From positions 1-55,965 of the forward strand of contig BBXU01001008.1 of the NCBI GenBank assembly GCA_001598975.1: a stretch of DNA of 55,965 bases. Reading direction: 5' to 3'. The DNA is from Parachlorella kessleri (lineage: Eukaryota; Chlorophyta; Trebouxiophyceae; Chlorellales; Chlorellaceae). Below, piece by piece: positions 1 to 11,621 of the stretch. A model generated the notes under the pieces. It was not told the origin of the DNA, made no database searches, and saw only the letters and a program-made list of their open reading frames with translations. Numbering within the stretch: the first letter of the stretch is position 1; the number at the start of each line of letters is the position of its first letter. The position numbers and the translations under genes are program-made.

Positions 1-50
1 CCCCCCCCCGACCCCCACTACCGGTGGGGGGTGAGTGAGAGTGTGTGTGC
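1..50. other. Low-complexity break at window start
   Basis: C9, then a short inverted repeat (CCCCCAC/GTGGGGG) and a GT run replace the sequence expected upstream of the LRR exon, where the paralogues encode LTGTLDPAW. It is either a real rearrangement or an assembly edge. Confidence 0.4.
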
Positions 51-3000
51 TGGGAGTTCCCACCCACGTTGCAAGCCCTGTCGCTGAATGGAAATCAATT
101 TTGGGGTACCATTCCCAGCCACTGGACGCTGCCAGACTCGCTGCAGGTAAGCATTGGGCCTCATCTCACGACAGCTTGAGCTTGAGAGTTGCCTGCCCAG
201 ACCTGCTTGCGGATGCTGGTGGGCACAGCTCAGCTTCAGCCACAAGGCGGACACCCAGGGTTGTTGCCATGGTTGAGCCCTGCTGCACAACTTTGAGATT
301 ACATTAACTAACAGTCCAAACTGGCGATGCTCCTCCCTCCCCGCTGCATTCCTGGAGTGCAGCAGCTGTACCTTAACGACAACCCCCTCCTGACGGGCAC
401 CATCCCCCAGGACTGGGTCCTGCCCGCGGCCCTGGTAGAACTTGCGCTTTCCAACTGCAGCTTCACTGGGCCATTACCCACGCGCCTCAAGCTGCCGAGC
501 GGGATGCAGGTAGGGACCTTCCGTAAATCATACCATTGAGAACGGCATTGCTCGCATCAATGCGCAGCATTTGGAGACAGGGCCCTATCTGCAACCCAAA
601 ATCCCTGTATAGTCTGCGGTGGACACTGTTCGCTACATGTCGTCCTCCTACCGTTTGGCCACCTCTAGGACTGCCGTGCTGTGCAGGCGCTATGGTTATA
701 CAGCAACTCCCTCACAGGGACCATCCCCGCCGACTGGGAGCTCCCAGAGTCGATGCAGGCAAGGCATATGTCGTGCGCCTCTTTTTGATGTTTTGAGCGC
801 ACATGCGCCTCATGTTGAAAGGAGCGATACCTGTTGTGCCTAGGCTCAGCGGGCAGCTGCAAGCGGGGAACAGCCTAGGGTGGGGAAAACTGGCTGACAC
901 GGTAGAAGGCCAACAACAAGGCCGGTGGATTCCAACTTGGCATATTGGCTGGCGGTGGGAAGGCTCCATGTGCTTTGCTAGTATGGCTGCCTATACATTG
1001 AGGGCGTGCTTTTGAAGGCATGACAGAGCAGCTACATGGGTGGCTTGCTCCGGAGGCTAGACCCCAGGGGTCTGCTGGGGCTGCGCTTTGCCATTTGGTG
1101 AGCCAGCCCCGTGGTGGGTGGGTGTGTGCGTGGGTGGGTGGGTGGGTAGCGGGCAAGCTTTAACACAGCAGGCGGTGTCGGGAATCCATCTGCACTGATA
1201 ACAGATGGGTCCTTCTGGGGATAGGCAGCTGCTCGGTCACATGTGCTGCTACACCCTGCCAAGTTGGCAAGAGACACATGTGTTCTTCAGTGTTAGCTAG
1301 TGCGCAGGCATGCCTGTTGGGTAGGTCAGCAGCACTGCTTCGTTGAGCTCGTGTGGTTGCAGATGCTGAACCTCGGCATCAACTCCCTCACGGGCACCAT
1401 CCCCGCCAACTTCACGCTGCCCAGCAACCTCCTTCAGCTAAGGCTTAACCAGAACCGGCTGACAGGGAGCATCTCCAAGGACTGGAAGCTGCCTAGCAAG
1501 CTCCAGGTGAGCGTGCAGTGTGTAAGAGTGGCACGCAGCTGCACCGGCTCGTGCTGCTCTTCCTAAATGGGCGCTTGACAGCTGCTGGGAAACCTATGGG
1601 AGCGCTCGATGCTTCTGCCTTCCTGCCCTCCTGCCTCCCTCTGGGGCCAGGAATGCTCTTGGTACCTGGCACCGATATCCTCCTTGAGACCCACCCTCCT
1701 TGGGCTGTTGTGATATTGAGCTTATAATCTGCGGCCTCGCAGCCTTTCACCCTTCTTGATGCTGCCACCTCCTGCCCTTCCAGGCTCTGTACCTCTACAA
1801 TAACCAGCTGACAGGCACCCTGGACCCCGCCTGGGAGCTCCCGCCCATGCTGCAAAACCTGTCATTGACTGATAATCGGTTTCAGGGCACCATCCCCAGC
1901 AACTGGAAGCTGCCAGACTCGCTGCAGGTGAGCGAGGGATCCTCGTTTTGAGTTATCTTGAGCTTGAGAGTTACCTGCCCAGACCTACCTTACGAATGTA
2001 GGTTGCGCCATAGCTTCAGCCACAAATGTGGAGACCTGGGGGCATTGCTGTTTGAGACCTGTCGCTTTAGTACACCTTTACATACATTAGTGTACAATCC
2101 GAACTGGTGATGCTCCTCCCTCCCCGCTGCATTCCTGGAGTGCAGCAGCTGTACCTTTTCGACAACCCCCTCCTGACGGGCACCATCCCCCAGGACTGGG
2201 TCCTGCCGCCGGCCCTGGTAGAACTTGCGCTTTCCAGCTGCAGCTTCTCGGGGCCGCTACCCACGCACCTCAAGCTGCCAAGCGGGCTGGAGGTAGGGAC
2301 TTCCCTAGAATCGTCTCATTCGAAGTGGCCTTGCTGCATTCATGCGCAGCAGCGATTGGAGACAGAACCCCTTCTGCAAATCGTAAGCCCTGTATGCTCC
2401 ATGGTGGACACTGTTCGCTACATGTCGTCCTCCTCCCGTTTTGGCCACCTCTAGGACTGCTGTGCTGTGCAGGCGCTGCGGTTAAACAACAACTCCCTCT
2501 CAGGGACCATCCCCGCCAACTGGGAGCTCCCAGATTCGCTGCAGGCAAGGCATATATGTTCTGCACCTCTTTGTGTTGTTTGTGAGCCGCATCTCCGCCT
2601 CATGTTGCAAGGAGCGATACCTGTTGTGCCTTAGCTCAGCAGGCAGCTGCAGCAGGGGAAACAGCCTAGGGTTGGGATGCCTGGCTGACATGGTAGAAGG
2701 CCAACAACAAGGCCGGTGGTTCCCAACTTGGCATATTGGCGTGGGGGATGCTCCACGTGCTTTGCTAGTATGGGTGCCGACGTTTTGAGGGCGTGCCTCT
2801 GAAGGCATGGCAGAGCAGCTACATGGGGGCTTGCTCCGGAGGCTAGACCCTAGGGGTCTGCTGAGCTGCACTTTGCCATCTGGTCAGCCAGCCGGGTGGG
2901 GCGGGTGGGTGGGTGGGTGGGTGGGTGGGTGGGTGATAAGGGGGGCAAGCTTGAGTACAGCAGGCAGTGTCGGGTATCCATGTGCAACTTTGCACTGATG

Positions 3001-6000
3001 ACAGATGGGTCCTTCTGGGGATAGGCAGCTGCTCGGTCACATGTGCTGCTACACCCTGCCAAGTTGGCAAGAGACACATGTGTTCTTCAGTGTTAGCTAG
3101 TGCGCAGGCATGCCTTTTTGATAGGTCAATAGCACTGCTGCGTTGAGCTCGTGTGGTTGCAGATGCTGAACCTCGGCATCAACTCCCTCACGGGCACCAT
3201 CCCCGCCATCTTCACGCTGCCCAGCAACCTCCTTCAGCTAAGGCTTAACCGGAACCAGCTGACAGGGAGCATCTCCAAGGACTGGAAGCTGCCAAGCAAG
3301 CTCCAGGTGAGGGTGCATTTTTGAAGAGTGGCACGCAGCTGCACCGGCTCTGGCTGCTCTTCCTAGATGGGCGCTTGACAGCTGCTGGGAAACCTATGGG
3401 AGCGCTCGATGTTTCTGCCTTCCTGCCCTCCTGCCTCCCCCTGGGGCTAGGAATGCTATTGGTACCTGGCAACAACATCCTCATCGAGACCCAACCTCCA
3501 TGGGCTGTGATGTTCAGAATGTAATTTGCGGCCTCGCAGCCTTTCACCTTCGTGATGTTGCCACCTCCCTGGCCTTCCAGTTGCTGTACCTCGGCAACAA
3601 TCGGCTCACAGGCACCCTGGACCCGGCCTGGGATCTGCCCGAATCACTGTCGGACTTCAAGATAGCCTACAACAACTTCACCGGGCTGCTGCCGGCCTGG
3701 AACCTCCCCAATCTCGAGGTTGCCGATTTCCGGGGCTGCAATTTCACCGGTAAGGCAGGGGACTGTCCCTCATCAATCCTTGCTTGTCCCTCAGGCGACA
3801 AGGCAAATGCATGCCAATGCAGCTGGTCGAGTTGATATAGGGCTTCTCCCTTGCGGACTCCATATGGGCTACAAATCCCAGCAGATCGATTCTGATGGTG
3901 CAGGCCCTCTCATTGCTTATCCGGCTCCGCCCACATCCAAAGTCACCGTGATGCCGCAGTCAGGGGACGGCTTTTGCGGAAAGGTGAGAAGTGTGCTGCT
4001 GGTGTATTGGGGCCTCTTACACTCCCCGGATATTGCCCATCGACTCACTACCAGCACACGCTGGAAATCGCTACGGTCAAACTTTTTACTTGAAGAGCAA
4101 AACTTCACGAACTATGAGTTGCACTTGGTGCTGCTCCTTCTGACCACTGCCTGGACCATTTCCCTGTCAGCCTGGCTTCAGCGGAGAATATCGCCTAGCC
4201 TTGCTGTCTCGGACATTGAGTTGTGGTTTGTGATGAGTTTCACAATGTGTTCCTGCAACCCTTGGTTTATATCAACATCAATGCATATGAATTCTACTTT
4301 TCTCGTCAGGTCCCCTCATCGCCCCCCTATTACGAGAACACACCCAGCTCCTTCTCCAACCAGAGACTTGGCAACAGCAGCCTCGATAACTGCCCTTCGG
4401 ACACGCCCCAACCCTACACCTACCCCCCAGCCGGCTCCCCGCCACCGCAGTCACCCTTTCCTCCACCTCCCGCCAGCCCCAGCCCTCCCCCCAGCCAAGG
4501 TACCTCCCAGCCCTGGTAACCCTTTGAGCCAGCCAGCTTGCACAACTACTCAAATTTCCTGGCCTGGCAGTGAAACTTTCTGTCCGCACACTTGGGCTGG
4601 GGTATTTTGTGCAAGTGGTGCCTGTAATGGGACCCGCAACGAGGACGGTTAGGTATATGCAAAGCAAGCTACATCTACTTGGAGAGGGCTCAGCCTGTCG
4701 AAGCCGTGCAGCAGCGCCTGTTGATGCAGGGAATCTCACAACAGCTGGCGGCGGTGGGAGCAGCAGCACTGTGGGCATTGCTGTAGGCGTGGCAGTTGGA
4801 GTGGCGGCTTCAGGTTAGTACTTAAGATCCTGTACTTAAGACCCTCTGCCACCCAACATGGTGCATGTATTACCTCTGCTGTGTTGTGAAATGGAGGTGC
4901 GAGTGATAGGGCAGGTCAGGGGGACAGTTGCGTTGCGTTTCAGAATGAGGGGCAATGAGCAGATATGCTGCCAGCATATTGTGTTGTGGTTGCCGTCCTG
5001 CTGCCCTCCTACCTAGGTGTTGTGAAGGCTCTTCTCCTTGTGCTCTGTGCTGAGCTCATACTCAGTATTGCCCCATCCTCATTCTTCCTTGCACCAAGGT
5101 ACAGATGGCTGGTGTGGTGGTGCAGTGGCAGCTGTCCTGGGCGTGTGGTGGTGGAGGAGGAGGAGAAGGAGAAGGAGGCACCACCTGGCTGCCGCTGTCT
5201 CTGACAAGGGCTCTCCGCCCAAGTCAAGTGCGCCATGCAGCCTGTGCCACTGCAGTGTGCGGGGATGGAGGGTCCCTACCTGCCTGCAAGCATATGCTGT
5301 TGCAAGGCAGCTGCCCCTGACCAGTTCAAGCTGGCCAGGCTGCAGTGTCAGCCGGCAGCTAAGCAAGCTCCTGCAGCATGGGCAGCATGTAGCAGCCAAG
5401 GCTGAGCCCAGCGGTATTTTCAAGGCAGCCTGAAGCGACTGAAAAAGTCTGGTCAGGAATCCAATTCCTGCAGCCATAGTCACACGACACTGTCACCACC
5501 TCGGCAGGCCCTAGCGTGATGTGTCACACGCAGACCCAGGGAAAGTGTCCTCTCATGCAGCCCGAAGTAGTTGATGGCCTTTGTGTTCCCTAGTCTGCAG
5601 GCCTGGGAGATGACCTGGAGAGCAGCACAGGGCAGCGCCACTTGCCGGGCCAGGGGGGTTTTGAGGCCAAGGTGGCAGCGGACGAGCTGGGCTCCAGGCG
5701 AGTAGGGTCTTGCGGAGCTTCAGTAAGTCTAAATGCTTTGTGGGAGATGCACGGGGAAGGCAGGCATACTCTGCTGGAAGCCTGTAAGGTCAGGGTTATA
5801 ACGGCACATTGAGTACGTGCCACGTGTCTTAAGTGTCCTGAGCCTGGCAAAGGGATCGGTGGGGTGGATGGGAGGAAAGCCCCTGCCACCAACCTTCTAT
5901 CATCCCTGCCTGGCTGGCTGCGAAATTAACTTTTAGTCAGAGTGTTGAGGCCAATTCTTCCTTTGATGAATGCCTCTATTGCCTCTTGTCTTCTGGTTGC

Positions 6001-9000
6001 AGAGCTACGGAGTCTGCCAGCAGCGGCTCCCAGGCGTTCGCTGCCAGCACCGCCACTGAGGCTGCCCAGCGCGACCCGGTGCTGGCAGTGGCCCTCAAGA
6101 CCGAAGTCTCAGATGGTATGCACAGTGCAGGGGGCGGTGGGGGTTGGTGTGACTCATGGCTCCTAGCTCCTGCCTGCCCTGCTCTGGTGTTTCAGGCAGG
6201 CTTATACTTTTGCACAACTGCGCTTACTTGGAATGGGGGCTGATCACAAGGCAATTCATTCTACTCCAAAGCTCTGTGCTTTACCATCTGCTTGGCAGGT
6301 CGGCAGCTCCCATTCCTTCCTGTGTGACTGCGTTGCAAAGGCAAACAACCAGGAAGGCCCGACGTTTGACAGGCAGCTAGCTGCTCGGTGCACCCTAGTC
6401 CCCTCCTTGCCTGCCTGGGACTGCAGACAGCACGGCTGAGGCGGCCGCAATGCAGCAGCGGATGAGCCAACAGAGCCTGGAGATGTCGGCACTGCGCATG
6501 TGGATCATCGACTTCAAGGCTTTGGAGCTGCAGCGGCAGATTGGGGAGGGATCCTTTGGCAGGGTACGCCAACATTCACCCCCTGGGTAGCAGAAATGTA
6601 TCATCCAGCCGGCAGTTACCCCCCCCCTCCCTTCTGCATCCGGCAAGTACAGATAGAAAACAGCCTACACGAGCTGTGTGTCGTTCCTACAGGCTTTGGA
6701 TGGAAACAGTGTTTTGCAGGGCCCTGCAGGGCGAGCCGAGTCAGCAGGCCTGGCAGGACTGGTGGCAGTGCTGCTTCATGCCTCTCCTGAGCCACGGCCA
6801 ACTGCATAAACCACCTTGCAGGGTCTGGCTGCGATGCCATGCCGGATTCAACAAGCAAAGCCGGCCAGTGACCTTAGGCACAGAGCATGTAAAACCTTTG
6901 GCGTCGTCTTGCCTCCTGCCTGTGTTTTTGCTTCCTGCTGACCGCCTGCGTTACGCTCTGCCCTGCCTTGCCAGGTGTATGTGGGCACATGGCAGCATAC
7001 GCCTGTGGCTGTGAAGATTCTGCTCAACACCGAACCGGACGTGTACAGTGAGGAGGCGGTTAAACAGGCACTCACACTGTCAAACCCCGTGCTGGAGAAC
7101 CTGCAAAAGGTGCGAAACGGCTGTCTGATGGCTGCGAATGCATGCCATGGACAAGTAAGGCGGTGATCAGCTGGCCCTTGAGCGGCCAAGTCTGGTGCCG
7201 GGATGTGCGGAAACCTTGCCTGCACCCTCCTGGGGTTACCCCTCGGTTTCTCTGCTCTGAGGGCGTGTGCTTGTGTTCTTTCGATGCGATCTCCCTTCCC
7301 ACCTTAGACGCTGCCCCTGCTGCGTCTATCTTATGGTTGTAAGGCTCTTTTGATGTGCTCGCAGCGTTACCCCCTCCCCTGCTGTGACCTACCTGGAGGT
7401 CCCCTCCCCCTCCCATGCCAAGACCATAACATCAACACCCGCCCGGCATGCTCAACCACTGCTCCTCCTTTGTCGAAGCCCGTGCGCAGGAGGCGGCCTT
7501 GATGTGCTCCCTGCGCCACCCATCCATCGTGACCTTTGTGGGGGTGTGCACCGTCCCCCCCTGCGTCGTGACCGAGTACTGCGCCCGGGGGTCCCTGGCT
7601 GACGTGCTGCGCAATGCCAGGCAGTCACCATCGGCGGCGGCCAAGCTTGACTGGCTGCGGCGGCTCAACATGGTAGGCAGCTGGGCTGCTGTTCCCCTGC
7701 TAACATCGGCGGGTGCTTGACAAATCAGGAGGCGCTGCATTGAGGTATAGGATGCAGTGATTAAGGCTCCTCCCGATCATGAGCTCTAAACTGTTCGGTT
7801 AGGGGACTGAAGGTCGCCAGTTCAATCCTTGCCGCCCCGGACCTAGAGCCGACCACTTTAGGTCAACCCTGTACTTCGTACTTGGCTAGGGAGTTTGCGA
7901 CCCTAGATGTTAACTAGACATGTTGTGCCTCTAGTTGGTTCTCCTCCACCTATCTACAGTGTCTCTCTCGGGAGGTCGCCGTGGGACAGAAAAACTGTTG
8001 GGCTGCTGATGCCCTGCTCATGGCGGCAGGGTGGGTGGTATACACAAGGGGCGCCGCTGAGGTGTCGTGGGTGTTGTAAGAGGAGGTGGGCATTGGGAGG
8101 GATGATGCTTCAGTAACCTTGTGTTTTGCTGCCCTCGCCGTGATTGCCTGTCTTAACAATCACATGTCTTGCCCTCATGCCCACCTCCTTCAACAGGTGG
8201 TGAGGCTGCCGGCGTTGGCGAGCTGGTATCTACCTAGGACGGCGCTGTGCAACTAGAGCCACGCTGCACCACTGCATTTGCCACTCCTGGCGCAGATGTT
8301 GGACACGGCTAAGGGGATGCTGCACCTTCACTCCCACAGCCCGCCCATCATTCACCGGGACCTCAAGAGCCCCAACCTGTAAGTGCCTGCTAGCGCCACT
8401 GTTTGCATACCCTGCTTTGAAGGTGGCTAGCCTTTGCATGTGCTGGCTGGCCGTGCAACCCGGTGCTAACACACTCAAGTGCGCCACTGACCCGGTATTT
8501 TGGTTGATTTATTTGACAGGAGTCAGGAGGCATCCCATCGACGGAGGTACCCCTCAGAAGGATCACAAACGCAACGATTGTGCAGCATGCAGACCAATAA
8601 GTGGCATCCCTGCGTGCCGCTGCAGGCTGGTTGACGCCCACTGGCGGTGCAAGGTCAGCGACTTCAACCTGTCGCGCATCCTGGAGGACAGCGGCGTGCT
8701 CAGCAGCGCCATGGCAACCAATCCGCGCTGGCTGGCCCCCGAGGTGCTGGAGGGGCAGCCAGCCACGCTGCAGTCGGTGAGCTCTTAGGGGTCGGCGGGC
8801 GAGGGTGGGAGGTTGAAGGGCGGGCGTGGGGGTGACCAGACGGTGAGTCACCCCCGCGCTAGCTGCCCCGCTTGTGCTCGAGAGGTGAAGCCAATCAACA
8901 CAATAGTCGGTGATAATGTGCGGCAGCTTAAAGGTGTAAACGTAAGTCGCGCACCACCTCTGCCCAGTTCTTTTGGCCAGGCCGCAGGTCGCGTGGGGCT

Positions 9001-9793
9001 TGCCAACCCCAGGAGAGGGCAGCCTGCGACTACAATAGTTGCTGCAAGGGGTGTCGCCTCATACCTCCTCTGCTGGTGTTGCCTTGGCCCCTGCCTGCAG
9101 GGCGCTTGCTGTTGGAACAACATTGTGCCACCGCTGGTGTGATGCCCCTTGGCTGCCCTGCTTCCTGCAGGACGTGTACTCATTTGGTGTTGTGTTGTGG
9201 GAGCTGCTGACCTGGGATGTACCTTTCGCCAACGACAACCACTTCCAGGTTGGATATAGCTAGCCGAGGGCTGCGGCCCTCTGTGTTTTGCCTTTGCAGT
9301 TAGCTCCTGCAAGGGTGGCTGGGTGAGAGGATAAGGTCATACCGCATGGGGCCTGCCATGTAATTTGCTGCCAGTACATACTTATGCGCAGACTGTTTTA
9401 GGCACGTCTGGGACGTGTGTTAATGCAGTTTTAGCAGGCCCTTGGACACATGCACACTACCATATGCTCGACCCCTTTGTGCTTGCATCTGTCACACGTA
9501 TGAATGCAGGCAGGGTAACCCTTCGGGCAGGGGCCCTGGACTACTTTCTAGGACACGAACAGAGGCTCCCACGACTGTTGGTCACCGCTACCCTGGCCCT
9601 CTGTGTGTTGCAGCTGATCAAGCATGTGGCGGCAGGCGGGCGGCCGCCCATCCCCCCACGGCAGGAACTGCCCGGGAGGGAAGACGGGGAGGCGGGCGGC
9701 CTGGATGACTACGTCGCGCTGATGCAGAGGTGCTGGGCGCAGGCGCCGGAGGAGCGGCCTTCATTTCAAGGCATTGTTGGCACGATAAGGTAG
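51..9793 (+). CDS. RLK-A: LRR receptor-like TKL kinase, 5' partial
   Basis: Visible exons: 51-146, 363-509, 687-758, 1363-1506, 1784-1927, 2146-2292, 2473-2544, 3163-3306, 3581-3749, 3904-3983, 4310-4499, 4730-4813, 5126-5227, 5601-5697, 6003-6115, 6427-6563, 6975-7109, 7490-7672, 8296-8378, 8626-8776, 9171-9248, 9614-9793 (stop TAG). All join in frame with GT-AG or GC-AG introns. The product has about 14 visible LRRs of 24 residues (LTGTIPxxWxLPxSLQ), a stalk with YTYPPAGSPP and SPFPPPP (exon 4310-4499), a TM helix split over exons 4730-4813 and 5126-5227, then eight Arg in a row. The kinase has IGEGSFGRV, VAVK, HRDLKSPN, DFN instead of DFG, and WLAPE. It is likely a plasma-membrane Ser/Thr kinase sensing a wall or external ligand; the ligand is unknown. 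The signal peptide and first LRR exons lie outside the window, and similarity to the paralogues stops abruptly at about position 51. It has more LRR exons than RLK-B or RLK-C because of an internal duplication. Confidence 0.88.
322..2104 (+). repeat. Internal LRR tandem duplication in RLK-A, copy 1
   Basis: This block of about 1.79 kb carries exons of 147, 72, 144 and 144 bp plus their introns and is repeated directly downstream. Matching exon starts are offset by 1783 (363/2146), 1786 (687/2473), 1800 (1363/3163) and 1797 (1784/3581). Introns are conserved as well as exons, for example the segments just before 363 and 2146 and the 1290-1362/3090-3162 segments, so the duplication is recent or has been homogenised by gene conversion. 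Weaker similarity extends upstream to about position 120. Confidence 0.85.
1112..1147. repeat. GGGT/GTGG microsatellite in RLK-A intron
   Basis: Imperfect GGGT repeats lie in the intron after exon 687-758. The corresponding intron of the duplicated module has its own run at 2903-2935. Confidence 0.8.
2105..3640 (+). repeat. Internal LRR tandem duplication in RLK-A, copy 2
   Basis: This is the second copy of the 1.79-kb LRR module. It includes exons 2146-2292, 2473-2544 and 3163-3306, the following intron, and the start of exon 3581-3749. The last exon begins like exon 1784-1927 and then switches to the terminal-LRR type (169 bp, phase 1 end), so the junction lies inside that exon. Confidence 0.85.
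2903..2935. repeat. GGGT microsatellite in RLK-A intron
   Basis: About eight uninterrupted GGGT units lie in the intron after exon 2473-2544. They are longer and purer than the sister run at 1112-1147. A G-rich tract like this could form a quadruplex; that is inference. Confidence 0.85.
7741..8110 (+). mobile_element. tRNA-derived SINE-like insertion in RLK-A kinase intron
   Basis: The intron 7673-8295 is 623 bp, against 162 bp (RLK-B) and 324 bp (RLK-C) at the same place. The excess sequence starts with an A-box-like GCAGTGATTAAGGC (about 7754-7767) that resembles a Ser/Leu tRNA D-arm, and has a B-box-like AGTTCAATCC (7819-7828). The spacing of about 60 nt suits a long-variable-arm tRNA. 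An unrelated tail follows. The intron flank resumes homology to RLK-B near 8178. I could not define target-site duplications, so the borders are approximate. Confidence 0.5.
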
Positions 9794-9843
9794 GCTTGCT
9801 CTACTCCTCCTCCCCTGCAGTTGCGAAGTGTGGTTTTGCCCCA

Positions 9844-9926
9844 TCAGTTGGAAGAACTGTTAAGCCGGGCGGCGACCCCCTCCTCCAGGACACTGCAGGT
9901 CTTCTGGTAGGCTTCCATTGCGGCTG
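9844..9926 (-). pseudogene. Terminal-exon-like fragment downstream of RLK-A (minus strand)
   Basis: On the minus strand an acceptor-like AG is followed by 81 nt open to a TGA, reading AAMEAYQKTCSVLEEGVAAR and a short tail. RLK-B has a recognisable counterpart (GLEAYQKHLQRPE, near 20,920-20,960), as does RLK-C near 32,870-32,905 in weaker form. The family is not recognised. It may be the end of a neighbouring minus-strand gene copied with each RLK, or simply conserved RLK 3' flank. Confidence 0.3.
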
Positions 9927-10057
9927 CTTGGAGTTGGGTGCTCTCGAGCGCGGGCGTGCTGCACATGTATCCAGACTGCACATTGATGTGCAGTTGCATC
10001 TCGCACATGTGGATGAGTTGCTATGACCCTGGGCTGCTGTGCCAGGGGCATACTCAC

Positions 10058-10107
10058 AAGAGCGATGTCGGGTCGGCGGCCAGCTGCTGCCAAGGCACCT
10101 GGGGAGG
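10058..10107 (-). pseudogene. Conserved exon-like block downstream of RLK-A (minus strand)
   Basis: On the minus strand this 50-nt block sits between a pyrimidine-rich acceptor ending CTTGCAG and a GTGAGT donor, and reads PPQVPWQQLAADPTSLL. The block and about 65 nt beside it are almost unchanged downstream of RLK-B (about 21,181-21,290), with a 3-nt length difference. RLK-C keeps a diverged copy (33,115-33,190). The phase does not join simply to the fragment at 9844-9926, so the gene model is unresolved. Confidence 0.35.
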
Positions 10108-10210
10108 CTGCAAGGCAAGGAGAGGTTAGCATGGGCGAGGCGTGAGCAGGCGTATGTCACTGTTGCCGCATCCGGGCATCTGGGTGGGCAGCATGCTTCG
10201 CTGGGTTTAG

Positions 10211-10705
10211 TAGTTCAAGTACCTCGGCAGCCACTTCACAGATAACATTGACCTGAACACTGAGCTGGGCTGGGCTATTGCCATTCGCTAGGTGCGGCTG
10301 TGTTTTGGAGGTTGTGGGGACACTTCTTTAGCCAGCTGAGTACCTAGCTGCACACTAGGCTGACTGTGTTCATGGTGCTGGTGCTGCCGGCAGTGCTGTA
10401 TGGCTGTGAGTCGCTGGCGCTGACCTGCGCTCAGCAACACCGCCCGGATGTTTTTAGTCAGGGTGGCAGGTAATGCGAACAAAGTGGAGGTACGGGTATG
10501 CTAGGCTGGCAGGGGTTCTATGCAGTTATGCTCTGTCTCTTGCCTGAGATGTGATCAAGTTTGTCAAGGGCTGCAGCGCCGGATGCTAGATTGAGAAAAA
10601 GGGACACGTCAGTGATGAGGAGCTGTATTAGCAGGACAAGCCCTTCGGTAGTGTCGTGGTCCACTGGCGGCGCCGGTTGGTGCGATTTTATGGGCATTTG
10701 CTGCC
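10211..10705 (+). mobile_element. Degenerate LINE (non-LTR retrotransposon) 3' end
   Basis: Broken reading frames spell the C-terminal part of an L1-type LINE reverse transcriptase. FKYLGSHFTDNIDLNTEL starts at 10,214. LTVFMVLVLPAVLYGCESLA follows near 10,360-10,420, and the terminal RRRLVRFYGHLL motif lies near 10,665-10,705. The known family pattern is a YLGS motif, then VLLYGCETW, then RRLRWLGHV. In-frame stops and frame changes show it is dead. It is absent from the matching flanks of RLK-B and RLK-C, so it inserted after duplication or was lost there. Confidence 0.75.
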
Positions 10706-11456
10706 AGGCGCTGGTGCTGCTGCTGCTGCAGGCAGTACTGCTTGTCCTGCCACTGTGATAGCTGATAATTGAGCAGCCTCGGATTGACTAGCGTCAGCAG
10801 GGGCACTGCAAGATGGTTCCAAAATACTGTACCTGGCCCAAGGCATGCTAGCTGAACCCTGCGGCGCCTGCACACTTCACACAGACCCCTCTCTGCTGGC
10901 AGGCTTGGTGTTACACGCTGCGACCCCAGCAATCAGTGATGCCTGAGACCAGCCACGCCGTCCCATGCACAGATGAACCCCTCAGAGTTCGAGGAGGAGA
11001 GACCTGTCAATAGAAAGGCGGCTGTTTATATGAAGCGGGTAGAATCAGTGATGGAGTGCCAGTGGACGGGAAGGGCTGCAGTGCTGTAGCACCACAGTGC
11101 TCAGTGGTCCCACGGTGGTCCCACGGTGAAATCTGTTAGGCTGGACCCGATTTTCATCTCTATACAACTGACACCAGGTACACCTCTCCCGCTAATTTTG
11201 TTGTGTTACTGCTTGTCTCCATGCTGTCTCCCCTCCCGAAATCTGCCTGCTTTTTGACGCAGCTGGCCCCCGCCACACTGCTGTCTGACCCTTTCCTGCC
11301 ACTTGCATTTCCATCTTATATTGATGGATGGTACGGCCCGAGGTCACACGTACTATAGTATGGCTGAGCAGCTCCAAAGTGAAAAGTGCATGTCGTGATC
11401 TACTGCAACTTCGCGCGTTTGGCGAGGTAATCATTTGCTCCCCCCGTATCGTTGTC
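10706..11456. other. Intergenic RLK-A/RLK-B, nothing recognised
   Basis: There is no convincing open frame, RNA gene or repeat. It contains a short direct repeat (TGGTCCCACGG, about 11,105-11,126). From about 11,325 there are small patches shared with the RLK-C upstream region, such as GATGGTACGGCC at both 11,328 and 23,435. Confidence 0.5.
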
Positions 11457-11621
11457 AGTTCAGCCACCCCGCTTGTCCGCGGTAAACCGTGGTTTTGGTT
11501 GCGATCAACCAGGCTGGGGTCCTCAAGGAGGCAGTAAACCGCAGGTTTTCACTGGCTCTCGAGTCCTCCGATACAGGCCGGCCTACCAGCCTTCTTCACT
11601 TGTTGCCCACCCAACCTTTTC
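11457..11621 (+). promoter_or_regulatory. Conserved proximal upstream region of RLK-B
   Basis: About 165 bp before the ATG align with the same region of RLK-C (23,566-23,732). The best block is 21 bp identical at 11,560-11,580, ending 41 bp before the ATG, with the copy at 23,672-23,692 ending 40 bp before its ATG. It probably holds the transcription start and 5' UTR. I see no TATA box. Confidence 0.45.

Noticed and set aside
3720..4652. Open frame of 310 codons on the + strand
   Set aside because: It runs through two introns of RLK-A in the wrong frame; the LRR-end and stalk exons inside it use another frame conserved in RLK-B and RLK-C.
9860..10132. Continuous minus-strand frame over the RLK-A 3' flank, also open in RLK-B (20,991-21,251)
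   Set aside because: Closed by an early stop in the RLK-C copy and crosses the GTGAGT site; the exon-like blocks within it explain the conservation better.
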